Assembly (NCBI GenBank): GCA_964621525.1
Contig: CAZUMS010000007.1
Location: forward strand, 67,775-131,774
Direction: 5' to 3'
DNA: 64,000 nucleotides
DNA from: CAZMGV01 sp964621525 [NCBI: uncultured bacterium]
GTDB lineage: Bacteria; JAGRBM01
Part shown: one piece after another, positions 17,875 to 27,624 of the stretch
Layout: every line of letters begins with the position of its first letter
How positions within the stretch are numbered: position 1 is the stretch's first letter
Position numbers and translations under genes: made by a program
The notes under the pieces: generated by a model
Told to the model about the DNA's origin: nothing
Database searches by the model: none
Seen by the model: only the letters and a program-made list of their open reading frames with translations

Positions 17875-19302
17875 ATGACGATTCAGTCCATATTGATCGG
17901 CGTTCTCGCCATCGGGTTCCTGATATTCATCCACGAGCTGGGACATTTCCTCGCGGCCAAGTGGTGCAATGTGAAAGTCGAGCGATTCGCTATTGGCTTC
18001 GGCCCGAGGCTGCTCGGCTTTACCTGGGGTGAAACCGAGTACGCCCTGTGTGTCGTACCACTCGGCGGCTATGTGAAAATGCACGGAGACGCCTACGAAG
18101 AGTTCGAGGGCGGCGAGGCCAAAAGTCTCGAATCCGCCGGCTTCCAGAAGAAGGATGAAAAGGCGGAAGGAGACGTTCCTCCGGCCGAACCGCCCGATCC
18201 AGCCCGAAGCTTCCTCAAGAAGCCCATCCCGCAGCGCATCCTGATCGCTGTCGCGGGCCCCGCTTTCAACCTCGGCTTCGCTGTCATCCTGTTCCTCTTC
18301 TACCACATGAGCGTGAGCCTCCCGGTCCCCGTTGCCGGGGGTATTGCCACAGATTCACCCGCCCAGTCCGCCGGGATCCAGACCGGTGACCGGGTGCTGC
18401 AGATCGGCAGCGTGGAGCCGAAGAATTTCGAGGAGCTTCTTCTCGGAGCCGAGAAAGCGTCCGCCGGCCCGGTGCCCATCGTGATCGAACGCGATGGACA
18501 GAGGATGGAGTTCACCGTCAGAAAACCGGAAATCCCGCCTGCCGACGATGCCGGCCAGTTCGGCTGGCTGGGTATCTACCAGCCGTTCGAAGCCCGTGTG
18601 GGCCGCGTGATGCCGGGGTCGGCTGCCGAAACCGCCGGGTTCCGGGCGGGCGATACGGTCACCGCTGTCGACGGCAAACCGGTCCGGTATTTCTTCGAGA
18701 TGGCCACCATCGTCCGGACCTCCGGAGGGCGTGAACTCCGGTTTACCGTCAGCCGTGGAACGGACTCGCTCAACCTCACCGCCACGCCCCGTCAGCCTGA
18801 AGGGATGAAGGAAACCACGGGGCCGGACGGCAAACCCGTGCCGGTGCCTTATCTGATCGGCGTCGAACCCGACCCCTCGAAGTTCGAACAGGGTCCGCCC
18901 ATGTCTTTCGGACCCGCCCTCGAAAGCTCGATCCACCAGGTGGGTTACCTCTCCGCGTTTATCCCGCGAGTGTTCTACCAGATGATCACCGCCCAGCGTT
19001 CGGCGAAAGAAATGGGCGGACCGATCGAGATCGTGAAGCAGATCGGCCATCAGGCCGAACAGAGCCTCGGTCAGGTAGTCCGGCTCGTGGGGCTCATCAG
19101 CGTGAATCTCGGCATCGTGAACCTGTTCCCGATCCCGGTGCTGGACGGCGGCCATATCCTGATGTTCCTCGTGGAGGCCGTGAACCGGAAGCCCGTGAGC
19201 CTCCGCGTCCGGGAAGTGATGCAGGGTTTCGGCCTCGTGTTTATCCTCGGCATGATGGTGATCGCCCTCTACAACGACATCGTGCGGAACTTCATCAACT
19301 GA
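17875..19302 (+). CDS. rseP: Site-2 intramembrane zinc protease RseP
   Basis: 475 residues. HELGH at residues 20-24 in the first transmembrane helix and LFPIPVLDGGHI near residue 420 form the metalloprotease active site. Two PDZ domains lie between about 145 and 320 (SPAQSAGIQTGDRVLQIG and SAAETAGFRAGDTVTAVDG). A charged insertion at about 75-115 precedes the FLKKPIPQRILIAVAGPAFNLG element. RseP cleaves anti-sigma factors and remnant signal peptides within the inner membrane. It could in principle act on a membrane anti-sigma for the ECF factor at 4393, but nothing here shows that. Its stop overlaps the tsaB start. Confidence 0.97.
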   Translation: MTIQSILIGVLAIGFLIFIHELGHFLAAKWCNVKVERFAIGFGPRLLGFTWGETEYALCVVPLGGYVKMHGDAYEEFEGGEAKSLESAGFQKKDEKAEGDVPPAEPPDPARSFLKKPIPQRILIAVAGPAFNLGFAVILFLFYHMSVSLPVPVAGGIATDSPAQSAGIQTGDRVLQIGSVEPKNFEELLLGAEKASAGPVPIVIERDGQRMEFTVRKPEIPPADDAGQFGWLGIYQPFEARVGRVMPGSAAETAGFRAGDTVTAVDGKPVRYFFEMATIVRTSGGRELRFTVSRGTDSLNLTATPRQPEGMKETTGPDGKPVPVPYLIGVEPDPSKFEQGPPMSFGPALESSIHQVGYLSAFIPRVFYQMITAQRSAKEMGGPIEIVKQIGHQAEQSLGQVVRLVGLISVNLGIVNLFPIPVLDGGHILMFLVEAVNRKPVSLRVREVMQGFGLVFILGMMVIALYNDIVRNFIN

Positions 19303-19943
19303 AAACACTGCTGTTCGACACTTCGGGCCGGAACTTCTCTGTCGGTCTCGCCGATGGAGAACGGATCGTAGGCCGCTATCAGGATACGGGTACGGGCCGC
19401 ACCTCGGAGCAATTGCTGGCCAGGACCGGCGATCTTCTGGCCGGAGCCGGCTGGACTCCGCGGAGCCTCGGATGCGTCGGCTACGTCGACGGGCCCGGCA
19501 GTTTCACCGGCCTTCGGATTGGGCTCTCCACTGCCCTGGGACTGGAAGCGGCGCTGGGGATCAAGCTCATCGGAGTCGGGACATTCGATGCTCTTTCCGA
19601 ATCCCTGCGCGGGAGAAACCGGCCGGTGCTCTGCCTCGAGGACGCCCGGATCAGTTACTTCTATGCCGCCCTGTGGAACGAAGACGGATCGGCAGGACTC
19701 GCCGAAGGCGTTTATCCGGTGGAGCATCTGAAAACGCTGCTGGACCGGCCCGGGCTCCTCTACGCTGGACGGGCCTGGGGCTCCCGCAATGGGGAAGTCT
19801 TCGGCCCCCGGACTGCCGACCTCGAAGCCCCCCAACTGGAAGCCCTCTCCACGCTGGTTTACCGTCGCACCCAGGAGGGCCGGTTCACGGAACGGGGCGA
19901 CGTCCGGCCGAGATACCTCGGCGTCGCCCCGGTGCAGGCATGA
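19299..19943 (+). CDS. tsaB: tRNA threonylcarbamoyladenosine biosynthesis protein TsaB, CTG start
   Basis: Non-catalytic member of the TsaBDE complex that makes t6A37 in tRNA. 214 residues if translation begins at the CTG that overlaps the rseP stop (CTGA), which gives a start (M)KTLLFDTSG as in the family. There is no ATG, GTG or TTG upstream in frame near the expected N-terminus. The first internal alternative (TTG at 19413) would delete the conserved DTSGRNFSVGL strand. The hallmark GPGSFTGLRIGLSTA is intact. It overlaps nadD by 4 bases (ATGA). Confidence 0.88.
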   Translation: MKTLLFDTSGRNFSVGLADGERIVGRYQDTGTGRTSEQLLARTGDLLAGAGWTPRSLGCVGYVDGPGSFTGLRIGLSTALGLEAALGIKLIGVGTFDALSESLRGRNRPVLCLEDARISYFYAALWNEDGSAGLAEGVYPVEHLKTLLDRPGLLYAGRAWGSRNGEVFGPRTADLEAPQLEALSTLVYRRTQEGRFTERGDVRPRYLGVAPVQA

Positions 19944-20548
19944 AGAAGATCAGGACCAGAGCGCGCGACGTCGTGCTGTTCGGCGGCAGCTTCGATCCGC
20001 CCCACTTCGCCCATGTCCTTGCCGTGGCCCAGCTTGCCTCGGGCCCCTGGGACGAGGTGTGGGTGATCCCCTGCCCCGAGCACGCCTTCGGCAAAGACAT
20101 GGCTCCGTTCGCCGACCGGGTGGCCCTGTGCCGGGCAGCGTTCGGTTTCATGCGCAAGGTGCGGGTGCTGACGATCGAGAACCGGCTTCCCAGGCCCGCA
20201 CGCACCCTGAACACGCTGATCGCCTTGAAGAAAAGACACCCCGGCACCCGCTTCACCCTCGCCTTCGGGGCGGATGTATACGATGAGCGCAGCCGGTGGT
20301 ACCGGTTCTCCGAGATCGAACGGCTGGCCGAGGTGGTCTATTTCCGCCGGCCGGGCTACAGGAACCGCGGCCCCCGCTGGGTCAGTGAAGTGGAATTTGG
20401 CGATATCTCCTCGACCGCCATCCGCGCCGCGCTGAGATCGGGGAAACCGGCCGGCACATGGCTCCCGGCGGCCGTCATCCGGGAGATCCGGCGCCGGGGG
20501 CTTTACCGCCCGGATGTTCGCCAGAAGACGAAGAAACGGTCACACTGA
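19940..20548 (+). CDS. nadD: Nicotinate-nucleotide adenylyltransferase
   Basis: 202 residues. Converts nicotinate mononucleotide and ATP to deamido-NAD. The nucleotidyltransferase motif is VLFGGSFDPPHFAHV (the usual HxGH appears as HFAH, with Ala in place of Gly) and the second motif is ISSTAIRAAL. The ATG overlaps the tsaB stop. The replaced Gly makes a related cytidylyl- or adenylyltransferase possible, though length and the ISSTxIR motif favour NadD. nadA lies 41 kb away at 61783. Confidence 0.85.
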   Translation: MKKIRTRARDVVLFGGSFDPPHFAHVLAVAQLASGPWDEVWVIPCPEHAFGKDMAPFADRVALCRAAFGFMRKVRVLTIENRLPRPARTLNTLIALKKRHPGTRFTLAFGADVYDERSRWYRFSEIERLAEVVYFRRPGYRNRGPRWVSEVEFGDISSTAIRAALRSGKPAGTWLPAAVIREIRRRGLYRPDVRQKTKKRSH

Positions 20549-20554
20549 AGGTTT

Positions 20555-23500
20555 ATGGCGTTCCGGCTTTCCATCAAAACGACCAGGGCTCCGTCGCCAG
20601 CGGGGCCCGCCCCCGACCCGTGGCCTGTCCGCAGGCGGCTTCACGAGGCGCGGTGGCGGCTCCGTGGCGCCGGGCTCGTTCGTACGCTGATCGCCATGAT
20701 CTACGGCGCGGGCGCGGCTGGAACGGGGCTCCTGATTTTCTATCCGTTCGCACGGGATACCCGGCTGGGACTCCCCGTGCTTGTGCTCTCCACCTGGCTG
20801 GTCGCGGGACTTTCCGTCCTGTTGGCCCTGTGGTTTTTCCTCTTCCGGTTCATCTCCGACCGTGAAGCCGCCCGCGAGATCGAGGCGCGCCACCCGGAAC
20901 TGAACGGGGCGTTCAGCAACTTCGTCGAGTTTCACGAGTGGCTCACAGGCGATCTCCAGCCGCCGCCAGGCACGGCCATTGAACTCGCCCGGGCCGAGGC
21001 CGAACGGGCGGTGGCGGCATCCCTTTCGCTGCGCATCGGGCGCCTGAACCGGTGGCGGCCCGTGGGCAGATTCGCCCTCGGCATGCTCCTCCCGCTTGCA
21101 GTCCTCGGACTCCTCGCCGGGATCAACAGCTTTCAGGCGAAGCGCGCCCTGACGGCCATCCTGACGCCCCAGCAGGCGTGGGCCGAGATCAGGATCGCTT
21201 TCCAGGAGTCCGGCAAGAACTATGACAAGGCCAGAATCGCCGGCGTCAGTGTCGAACTGCACTATCCGGACTACCTGAAGCTGCCCCCTGCCACGATCGA
21301 AGCCACCGACGGCACCATCGAGGCGATCCGTGGGACCAAAGCCATTCTCAGCATCCGGACACTTGAAAAGGTCGGGAAAGCCCGGTTCGAATTCGCGGAG
21401 GGCGGTTCGAGCCTCGCCTCGAAAGGCGCGCCGCAGCTGACCGTGACGGGTGACAAGGAGATGAAGGCCGAGTTCACTCTCGGCACGTCGGGGCTCCTAT
21501 ACGTCTATTACAAGCGGCCCTGGAGGTTCGGCGAAAGCCGCACGCAGCCGTTCCGCCTCACGGTGACGGACGACCTCGCTCCAAGGGCCGAGCTGAACGA
21601 ACCCGCCGGAGAACGGAAAACGAAACCCGGCGACCTGATTGCCGTGAGGTATCACGCGTCCGACGACCACGCCCTGACGAAGCTGGTCCTCCGGATCACG
21701 GGCCGGATCGTTGACGACACGATCGAACTGAAGGCACTGGAGCCGGACGCCTCGTCCGCGTCAGGCGACTATCAGCTGAACCTCGGCAGTTACGACCTTG
21801 CCGGAGAGGACGAGATCGAGATTTTCGTCGAAGCGACAGACGACGACACCATATCCGGCCCGAAGACCGGCACCTCGGCGAAAACCCGCCTGCTGCTGAG
21901 AGCCGACGAGCGGGAACTGCTGGCCCTGCTGGACAATCAGGAGCGGATCCTCGCCGGAATGATCGACTGGCTGGGCACCAATCTCGAAACCTATCCCAAA
22001 CCGGGCGATACCACCGCCGACTCGGTCGTGAAGGATTTCCTCGCCCTGTTCAAGCGCGGGGAGGAAGTCGTCTCCGCCCTCGACGAAACCGTCACGGCCA
22101 TGCGGGCCAACCCGCTGGCCGACGAGAACGCCACCGAGGCCCTATCGAACATTCACAAGGATCTGGCGAAACAGGCGAAGCGGTTTGAAACCGCCGGGCG
22201 CAGCTACGGGCTTCCCGGCACGAAATTCACCCAGCCTGATACGGTACATACGGCCCTCACCGGCACGGCCACCGGCCAGGTGCCCCCTCTCGAAAAGCAC
22301 ATTTTGTTCCTCGACATGCTGGTGTCCAAGCAGCGCCTGGACGAAGCCCTCCGGCCGCGCGAGGAAATCGACGCTCTCAAGAACCGGATCCGGGAGCTGA
22401 TGGAGGAATACAAGAAGACCGGCGACAAGAAGCTGCTGGAACAGATCCGAAAGCTCACGAACCGGCTGAAAGACCTCGTGAACCGGACCCTGAACGACGC
22501 CGCCCGCCGCCTCGACGAACTTCCCGACGAATTTGTGAACAAGACCGAGCCGCGCAAGGACATGGACGAGATGCAGAAGCTCGCCGACCAGCTGGCAGGC
22601 GAGGATTTCGACCAGTCGATGGAAGCGCTCGAGAACTATCTGAACGGACTCGACGAAACCTTTGACAACATGGACCTCGCCCGCTCGTCGTTTGCCGGAG
22701 AGGCGTTCTTCAAGGAACTCGGCAAGGTCGCCGAGCTGGAACAGAAGGTTTCCGCTCTCGAGAAGGAACAGAAGGAAATCCTGAAGGAGATAGAGAAGCA
22801 GCGTGGTGACGACACGAAGCCCCCGCTTTCGGCCGCCGAGCAGGCGAAGCTGAAGGCAGGGCTCGAACAGGCCTCCAAACTGCTCGACGAGGCCAGCCGC
22901 AAACAACAGGCAGCCGAGCGTGTCCAGTTCCAGGAACTCCAGCAGGCGCGCATGGCCGGGGACTTCCAGAAGATGCAGCAGATCCAGCAGGAGATCCAGG
23001 CCGGGCAGATGCAGCGGCTTCCCGGCCGCATGTCGGGGGCCGCACGGCAGGCTGACGGCGCCCGGCGGGAGATCGACAACGACAACCTGGGCGCGGCGCT
23101 CTCGGACCTGAAAGCGCTCGAACGCGAAACCACGGGCCTCTCCCAAAAGGCGAAGGAACGGAGCGGTACGCCGGGCGAGAGCGGGCCGCGTTCCGACGTC
23201 CAAAAGGCTTCGCAGCAGATCAGCGAAGCGGCGAAAATGCTGGAGAAGAAACTGGCCGAAGCCGGCCAGAACATGCGCCGCCAGCCGGGCGCCACCGGCC
23301 AGAACCAACGGCTCGCCGAACGGCAGGGCCGCGCCCAGAAGGAAGCGGACAAGCTCGGGAAAGAACTTCAGCAGCTTGCCGAGGGCTCCCCGATGATCCC
23401 CGGCGAAAGCGGGCCGGAGATGCAGGCCGCCGCCGGCGAGATGGGCGAAAGCGGCCAGCAGCTCGGTCAGGGACGCCCGCAGTCGGCCCTAAGCCCTGGC

Positions 23501-23821
23501 GCTTCTGCCGGCAGCCGTCTCCAGTCGATCCGTCAGGGACTTTCCGAGGCCCGCCAGCGGATGGAAGAAGGCATGCGGCAGGCCCGCTCCGGCGGGCAGG
23601 GTTCCGGCATGGGCATGGGCGGACAGCGCCCCGGCGGTCGCGGCAATGGCCGTGACCGGGACGGTGCCGAATCGCCCTTCGACACGGAAGTCGAGATTCC
23701 CAAGGCCGACGAGAACCGCTCGCGCAACAAGGACGAGATCATCAACGCCATGAAGGAACCGGCGCCCAAGTCCTACAATCCCCAGAACCGGGATTACTAC
23801 AAGAATCTCATGCAGAACTGA
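20555..23821 (+). CDS. Large membrane and coiled-coil protein, DUF4175-like
   Basis: 1088 residues. Two N-terminal transmembrane helices (about 47-67 and 73-97) and a third near 172-192 are followed by an extracytoplasmic beta-rich region (about 210-430). After that come a helical region with acidic and basic repeats and, from about 730, a Gln/Glu/Lys-rich coiled coil (EQKVSALEKEQKEILKEIEK). A Gly/Gln/Arg-rich tail (GQGSGMGMGGQRPGGRG) follows, and the end matches typical DUF4175-family tails. This family is usually annotated as hypothetical, and my assignment rests on general architecture. The gene starts 6 bases after nadD, and the downstream lipoprotein gene begins 8 bases after it, so all three are probably co-transcribed. 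Confidence 0.75.
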   Translation: MAFRLSIKTTRAPSPAGPAPDPWPVRRRLHEARWRLRGAGLVRTLIAMIYGAGAAGTGLLIFYPFARDTRLGLPVLVLSTWLVAGLSVLLALWFFLFRFISDREAAREIEARHPELNGAFSNFVEFHEWLTGDLQPPPGTAIELARAEAERAVAASLSLRIGRLNRWRPVGRFALGMLLPLAVLGLLAGINSFQAKRALTAILTPQQAWAEIRIAFQESGKNYDKARIAGVSVELHYPDYLKLPPATIEATDGTIEAIRGTKAILSIRTLEKVGKARFEFAEGGSSLASKGAPQLTVTGDKEMKAEFTLGTSGLLYVYYKRPWRFGESRTQPFRLTVTDDLAPRAELNEPAGERKTKPGDLIAVRYHASDDHALTKLVLRITGRIVDDTIELKALEPDASSASGDYQLNLGSYDLAGEDEIEIFVEATDDDTISGPKTGTSAKTRLLLRADERELLALLDNQERILAGMIDWLGTNLETYPKPGDTTADSVVKDFLALFKRGEEVVSALDETVTAMRANPLADENATEALSNIHKDLAKQAKRFETAGRSYGLPGTKFTQPDTVHTALTGTATGQVPPLEKHILFLDMLVSKQRLDEALRPREEIDALKNRIRELMEEYKKTGDKKLLEQIRKLTNRLKDLVNRTLNDAARRLDELPDEFVNKTEPRKDMDEMQKLADQLAGEDFDQSMEALENYLNGLDETFDNMDLARSSFAGEAFFKELGKVAELEQKVSALEKEQKEILKEIEKQRGDDTKPPLSAAEQAKLKAGLEQASKLLDEASRKQQAAERVQFQELQQARMAGDFQKMQQIQQEIQAGQMQRLPGRMSGAARQADGARREIDNDNLGAALSDLKALERETTGLSQKAKERSGTPGESGPRSDVQKASQQISEAAKMLEKKLAEAGQNMRRQPGATGQNQRLAERQGRAQKEADKLGKELQQLAEGSPMIPGESGPEMQAAAGEMGESGQQLGQGRPQSALSPGASAGSRLQSIRQGLSEARQRMEEGMRQARSGGQGSGMGMGGQRPGGRGNGRDRDGAESPFDTEVEIPKADENRSRNKDEIINAMKEPAPKSYNPQNRDYYKNLMQN

Positions 23822-23829
23822 GGAAGACC

Positions 23830-25989
23830 GTGTTCCACTCGCGTCCTGCCGCCGCTCTACTGCTCCTGTGCATTGCCACCGCCTGCGGACCGGGTACGGG
23901 CGGAGCAGACCCCGAGGATCTGCTGCCGCCCGCCTTCTCCCTGACGACCCAATGCAAACCTCCGGATCTGCTGGCGGCAGGGACGGCGGTGGAATTCGAA
24001 GACGCCTACCCTGAACTGCCTCCGCTCAGCCGCCCGGTACAAGCGATTTGGAGGACAGGCACGCCTGCCCATTGGTACGTTATCGAACATGAAGGCCGCA
24101 TACGCCGGTTTGACGACGATGCGGAGGCAGGGACGCTGGCCACCGTCGTCGATCTTACGGACCGGGTCCTGTTCAACAATGCCGAAATGGGTCTCGTCGG
24201 CATGGCGTTCCACCCCGATTTCGACACCAACGGGTATGTCTACTTGTCCTATAACCGGACCGGTATCACAACTCCTTATTCGATCCGTATCGCCCGGTTC
24301 ACAAGCACGGACGGCGGACTCACCCTCAATCCGGCGTCGGAACAGGTCATTCTCGATATCGACAAGCTTTTCACCAATCACCATGGCGGCAAACTGGGTT
24401 TCGGTGCCGACGGCTATCTCTATGCGGGCATCGGTGATGGAGGTGACGGGGGGGACCCGGATGACAACGCCCAGAACCCGGAGGTTCTGCTCGGCAAGTT
24501 CCTGAGAATCGATGTGGACGGCGGCACCCCCTACACCATCCCGGACGACAACCCGTTCGCGGATGAAGGAACAAATCCCGGCGATGGCGCACCCGAGATT
24601 TATGCCATGGGCTTTCGCAACCCCTGGCAGTGGAGCTTCGACCCGGAAACCGGCGATCTCTGGGCAGGCGATGTGGGACAAAGCACCCGGGAAGAAATCG
24701 ATCGCGTCGTCATGGGCGGTAACTACGGATGGAGACGGCTCGAAGGCACCCGCTGTTATCCTGCGGATGCATCCTGCAGTCCCGGAGAATTCGTTCCCCC
24801 GGTCATCGACTACGGGCGAGAGCGCGGGAACTCGGTATCCGGAGGCTATGTCTATCGCGGCAGTGCCGTCCCCGATCTCTACGGCCAGTTCGTCTTTGCC
24901 GACCTGTCCGGCTCGCTGTTTGCGATCCGGGACGCGGACGAGCACCCGATCCTGGCCGTTCTCCGGCCCAGCACCGGTCATTTCATTCCATCGCTCGCCG
25001 AGGGAGCGGACCGGGAGCTCTACTCACTTTCGATCAGTGACGGAAAACTCTACCGGATCGTTCCCGGCAGCGATGCACCGGCTCCCGGGCCCGTTTCGAT
25101 TCGCACGTCCCGGTGCATCGACACAGCGCCGCCCTATGCGGCCGGCAACGGGCTCTTCCCCTACGATATCAATGCGCCCCTCTGGTCCGACGGTGCACAG
25201 AAGCAGCGGGCCCTGTTCGTCCCAGCTGGAAAAGCCATCAGTATTGGCGAGGACGGCGACTGGCAGTTCCCTGCGGGTTCCATTTTCCTCAAGACGTTCC
25301 TCTTCGATTCCCTGCCCGTGGAGACCCGGATTCTCTACCGGAACCCCGCCGGAACCTGGCAGAGTTACAGCTACGAGTGGAATGCCGAAGGTGACGACGC
25401 ATTTCTCCTGACCGACGGGAAAACCATAGAAATATCCGGAGACCGGACCTGGACGTTCCCATCACCCGGCCAGTGCTTCCGGTGCCACACGAACGAAGCC
25501 GGTATCTCGCTGGGACTCGAGACCGCCCAGCTCGAGAGAGACGTCCCCTACTTCGAGGACCTCACCGAAGACCAGCTTGAGCTGCTCGAACTCCGGTTCG
25601 GGGCTGACCTGCCTGAGCTTCCGTCCGGCCCTGCAAACTATGCGGCGATCGGCTCATCGAGGCCCAACGAGGAAAAGGCCCGGAGCTATCTCCATGCCAA
25701 CTGCTCCCACTGCCACCGTCCGGGGACCGGTATCGCCTCCATGGACCTCCGGTACGAAACGCCCTTCGATCTCACAGGGCTCTGCAATGTGGAGCCCGAA
25801 GCCGGTGATCTCGGCGTCGAAGATGCGAAGCTCATCGCCCCCGGCGAACCGGAGAAGTCCGTTCTGCTGCTCCGGATGCGGGCCACTGACGGCGACCGGA
25901 TGCCGCCGCTCGGCATCCACGTGGAAGATACCGCCGCCACGGCGGTAATCGAAAGCTGGATCGAGGCTCTTTCAGGCTGCGGAGACTAA
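23830..25989 (+). CDS. Lipoprotein: sorbosone dehydrogenase-like propeller fused to di-heme cytochrome
   Basis: 719 residues, GTG start with AGGAAG 5 bases upstream. Lipobox IATAC places the lipidated Cys at residue 19. Residues about 55-415 form a glucose/sorbosone dehydrogenase (PQQ-type) beta-propeller: MGLVGMAFHPDF, NHHGGKLGFGADGYLYAGIGDGG, GFRNPWQWSFDP, GDVGQSTREEID. Residues about 430-719 match the di-heme cytochrome family seen in Shewanella SO2930-like proteins (DINAPLWSDGA, FPAGSIFLKTF), with heme sites CFRCH (about 548) and CSHCH (about 624). It probably oxidises a sugar or alcohol in the periplasm and passes electrons to its own hemes. It overlaps the convergent gene by 4 bases. 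Confidence 0.9.
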   Translation: MFHSRPAAALLLLCIATACGPGTGGADPEDLLPPAFSLTTQCKPPDLLAAGTAVEFEDAYPELPPLSRPVQAIWRTGTPAHWYVIEHEGRIRRFDDDAEAGTLATVVDLTDRVLFNNAEMGLVGMAFHPDFDTNGYVYLSYNRTGITTPYSIRIARFTSTDGGLTLNPASEQVILDIDKLFTNHHGGKLGFGADGYLYAGIGDGGDGGDPDDNAQNPEVLLGKFLRIDVDGGTPYTIPDDNPFADEGTNPGDGAPEIYAMGFRNPWQWSFDPETGDLWAGDVGQSTREEIDRVVMGGNYGWRRLEGTRCYPADASCSPGEFVPPVIDYGRERGNSVSGGYVYRGSAVPDLYGQFVFADLSGSLFAIRDADEHPILAVLRPSTGHFIPSLAEGADRELYSLSISDGKLYRIVPGSDAPAPGPVSIRTSRCIDTAPPYAAGNGLFPYDINAPLWSDGAQKQRALFVPAGKAISIGEDGDWQFPAGSIFLKTFLFDSLPVETRILYRNPAGTWQSYSYEWNAEGDDAFLLTDGKTIEISGDRTWTFPSPGQCFRCHTNEAGISLGLETAQLERDVPYFEDLTEDQLELLELRFGADLPELPSGPANYAAIGSSRPNEEKARSYLHANCSHCHRPGTGIASMDLRYETPFDLTGLCNVEPEAGDLGVEDAKLIAPGEPEKSVLLLRMRATDGDRMPPLGIHVEDTAATAVIESWIEALSGCGD

Positions 25990-27473
25990 CTCGCCCGGAC
26001 CGTGCGGCCCGTCGCCCAGGAGCGAAGTGCCTGAACTTTTTCCGCCATGACCACTGACAGTGGTTTGGTTGCGGCCAGTTCATCGGAAATATGGCCGCCC
26101 GTAAGCCTGCGGTCGGGCGTATCAAACGCCCGGTACAGGGCCCCCACGACCGCCTGTTCGATCTCGGCGCCGGAGAAACCTTCGGATGCCTGCACCAGGC
26201 TGTCGAGATCAAACTCCTCGGGCTTGCGCCTTCGGGCCTCCAGGTGAGTGACGAAAATCTCCTTCCGCTCGGATGCCTCAGGCAGATCGATGAAGAAGAT
26301 CTCGTCGAACCGGCCCTTCCGGAGCAGTTCAGGCGGGAGCCCCTCGATGTCGTTCGAGGTCGCCACGAGAAACACCCGTGATTCACGCTCCTGCATCCAG
26401 GTGAGCAGCTGACCGAGCAGCCGCTTCGAGAGGCCGCCGTCCATCTCGTCGGACTGGATTCCCTTCTCGATCTCGTCCATCCAGAGAACGCAGGGAGCGG
26501 AATTCTCGGCAATCTCGATGGCCCGGCTCAGGTTTTTCTCCGTCTCGCCGACGTACTTGTCCCGGATCCTCCCCATGTCGAGCTTGAGGAGCGGCAGGCC
26601 CCATTCCTGCGCGATCACCTTGGCTGCCAGCGACTTTCCGCACCCCTGGACGCCCGTGAGCAGGATCCCCTTGGGCGGCGGCAGGCCAAACGCCTCCGCC
26701 TCGTGGGAGGTGAGTGCCGCCCGGCGACGGCCCAGCCAGTTTTTCAGGTTCTGCATCCCGCCGATTTTCAGCGCGGTTCCCGAAAGGGTGTCGACAAATT
26801 CGACGACGCCATCCTCCTCGAACAGCTTGCGTTTTTCGACGAGGAGCTGCTTGAGATCGCTCTGGTCCAGCTTCGCATCCTCGATCACCAGCTTCGTCAG
26901 GATCCGCTCGACCTCGGGCAGCGTCAGCCCCTGGAACCGGCGGGCCAGTTCCGCATATTGAGCCTTCGACAGCTTGAACTCGAACGGATGCTGCTTTTTC
27001 AGCTCGAGCAGGGTCGACTGGACCGTCTCCTGGATTTCCTTGAGCGACGGCGCCTTGACCTCGATCTGGGCAACCTCGGCCGACAGGGCGGGGGGGATTT
27101 TCACCGAAGGCCCGATCATCGTGATCGTGCTGCCCGACTTGTGGAACTGGCGTGCCACCCGCTGAAGAAGTTCGATCACCTTGGGGTCTTCGAGGTAATG
27201 ATCGAGCTGGCGGAAGTCGTACACCGTCCGCATCGTGATCGTTTCGATGAACTTGAGCGCCTCGACAACGTCCTGCTTGTTTTCGTAGACGTAATCGCCG
27301 CCCGCGCCCTTGAGACCATCCACCGGATCCCAGGTGAGCAGCCTGAGGTCCGCCTTGCGGGCGGCACGGATCAGGAGCTGCTCGCCGCGATCACGGCTCC
27401 GGCTCCCCAGCACGAGCACCGGGTAGCGGGAAAGCAGAAGCGTCTTGATCTCGCTGATCTGGTCGAGGGGCAT
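25986..27473 (-). CDS. AAA+ ATPase of the Ycf46 family
   Basis: 495 residues. The N-terminal half (1-225) has the regulator-like region found in Ycf46 proteins (DQISEIKTLLLSRYPVLVL, TWDPVDGL, TITMIGPSVKIPPAL). The AAA module has Walker A GVQGCGKS (274-281), Walker B VLWMDEIEK with Asp333-Glu334, sensor ATSN and arginine-finger region RKGRFDEIFFIDLP. The chloroplast and cyanobacterial homologue is linked to regulation of photosynthesis and CO2 use; the role in heterotrophs is unknown. It stands alone, divergent from the HtrA-like gene and convergent with the sugar dehydrogenase gene. Confidence 0.93.
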   Translation of the reverse strand: MPLDQISEIKTLLLSRYPVLVLGSRSRDRGEQLLIRAARKADLRLLTWDPVDGLKGAGGDYVYENKQDVVEALKFIETITMRTVYDFRQLDHYLEDPKVIELLQRVARQFHKSGSTITMIGPSVKIPPALSAEVAQIEVKAPSLKEIQETVQSTLLELKKQHPFEFKLSKAQYAELARRFQGLTLPEVERILTKLVIEDAKLDQSDLKQLLVEKRKLFEEDGVVEFVDTLSGTALKIGGMQNLKNWLGRRRAALTSHEAEAFGLPPPKGILLTGVQGCGKSLAAKVIAQEWGLPLLKLDMGRIRDKYVGETEKNLSRAIEIAENSAPCVLWMDEIEKGIQSDEMDGGLSKRLLGQLLTWMQERESRVFLVATSNDIEGLPPELLRKGRFDEIFFIDLPEASERKEIFVTHLEARRRKPEEFDLDSLVQASEGFSGAEIEQAVVGALYRAFDTPDRRLTGGHISDELAATKPLSVVMAEKVQALRSWATGRTVRAS

Positions 27474-27624
27474 CCTTAACAGGCTTTCGGACCGGATGTT
27501 CTCCTGCGGACAAATCCGTCAGGTTTCAGGAGGTTAGCTTAGGTGAAACCGCCCCGGAATTCACCGCCCTTGCCCGTTTCAGGATCGTCCTTAAATGAAG
27601 CCGTCCGTCCGGAAGGAACCTCCC

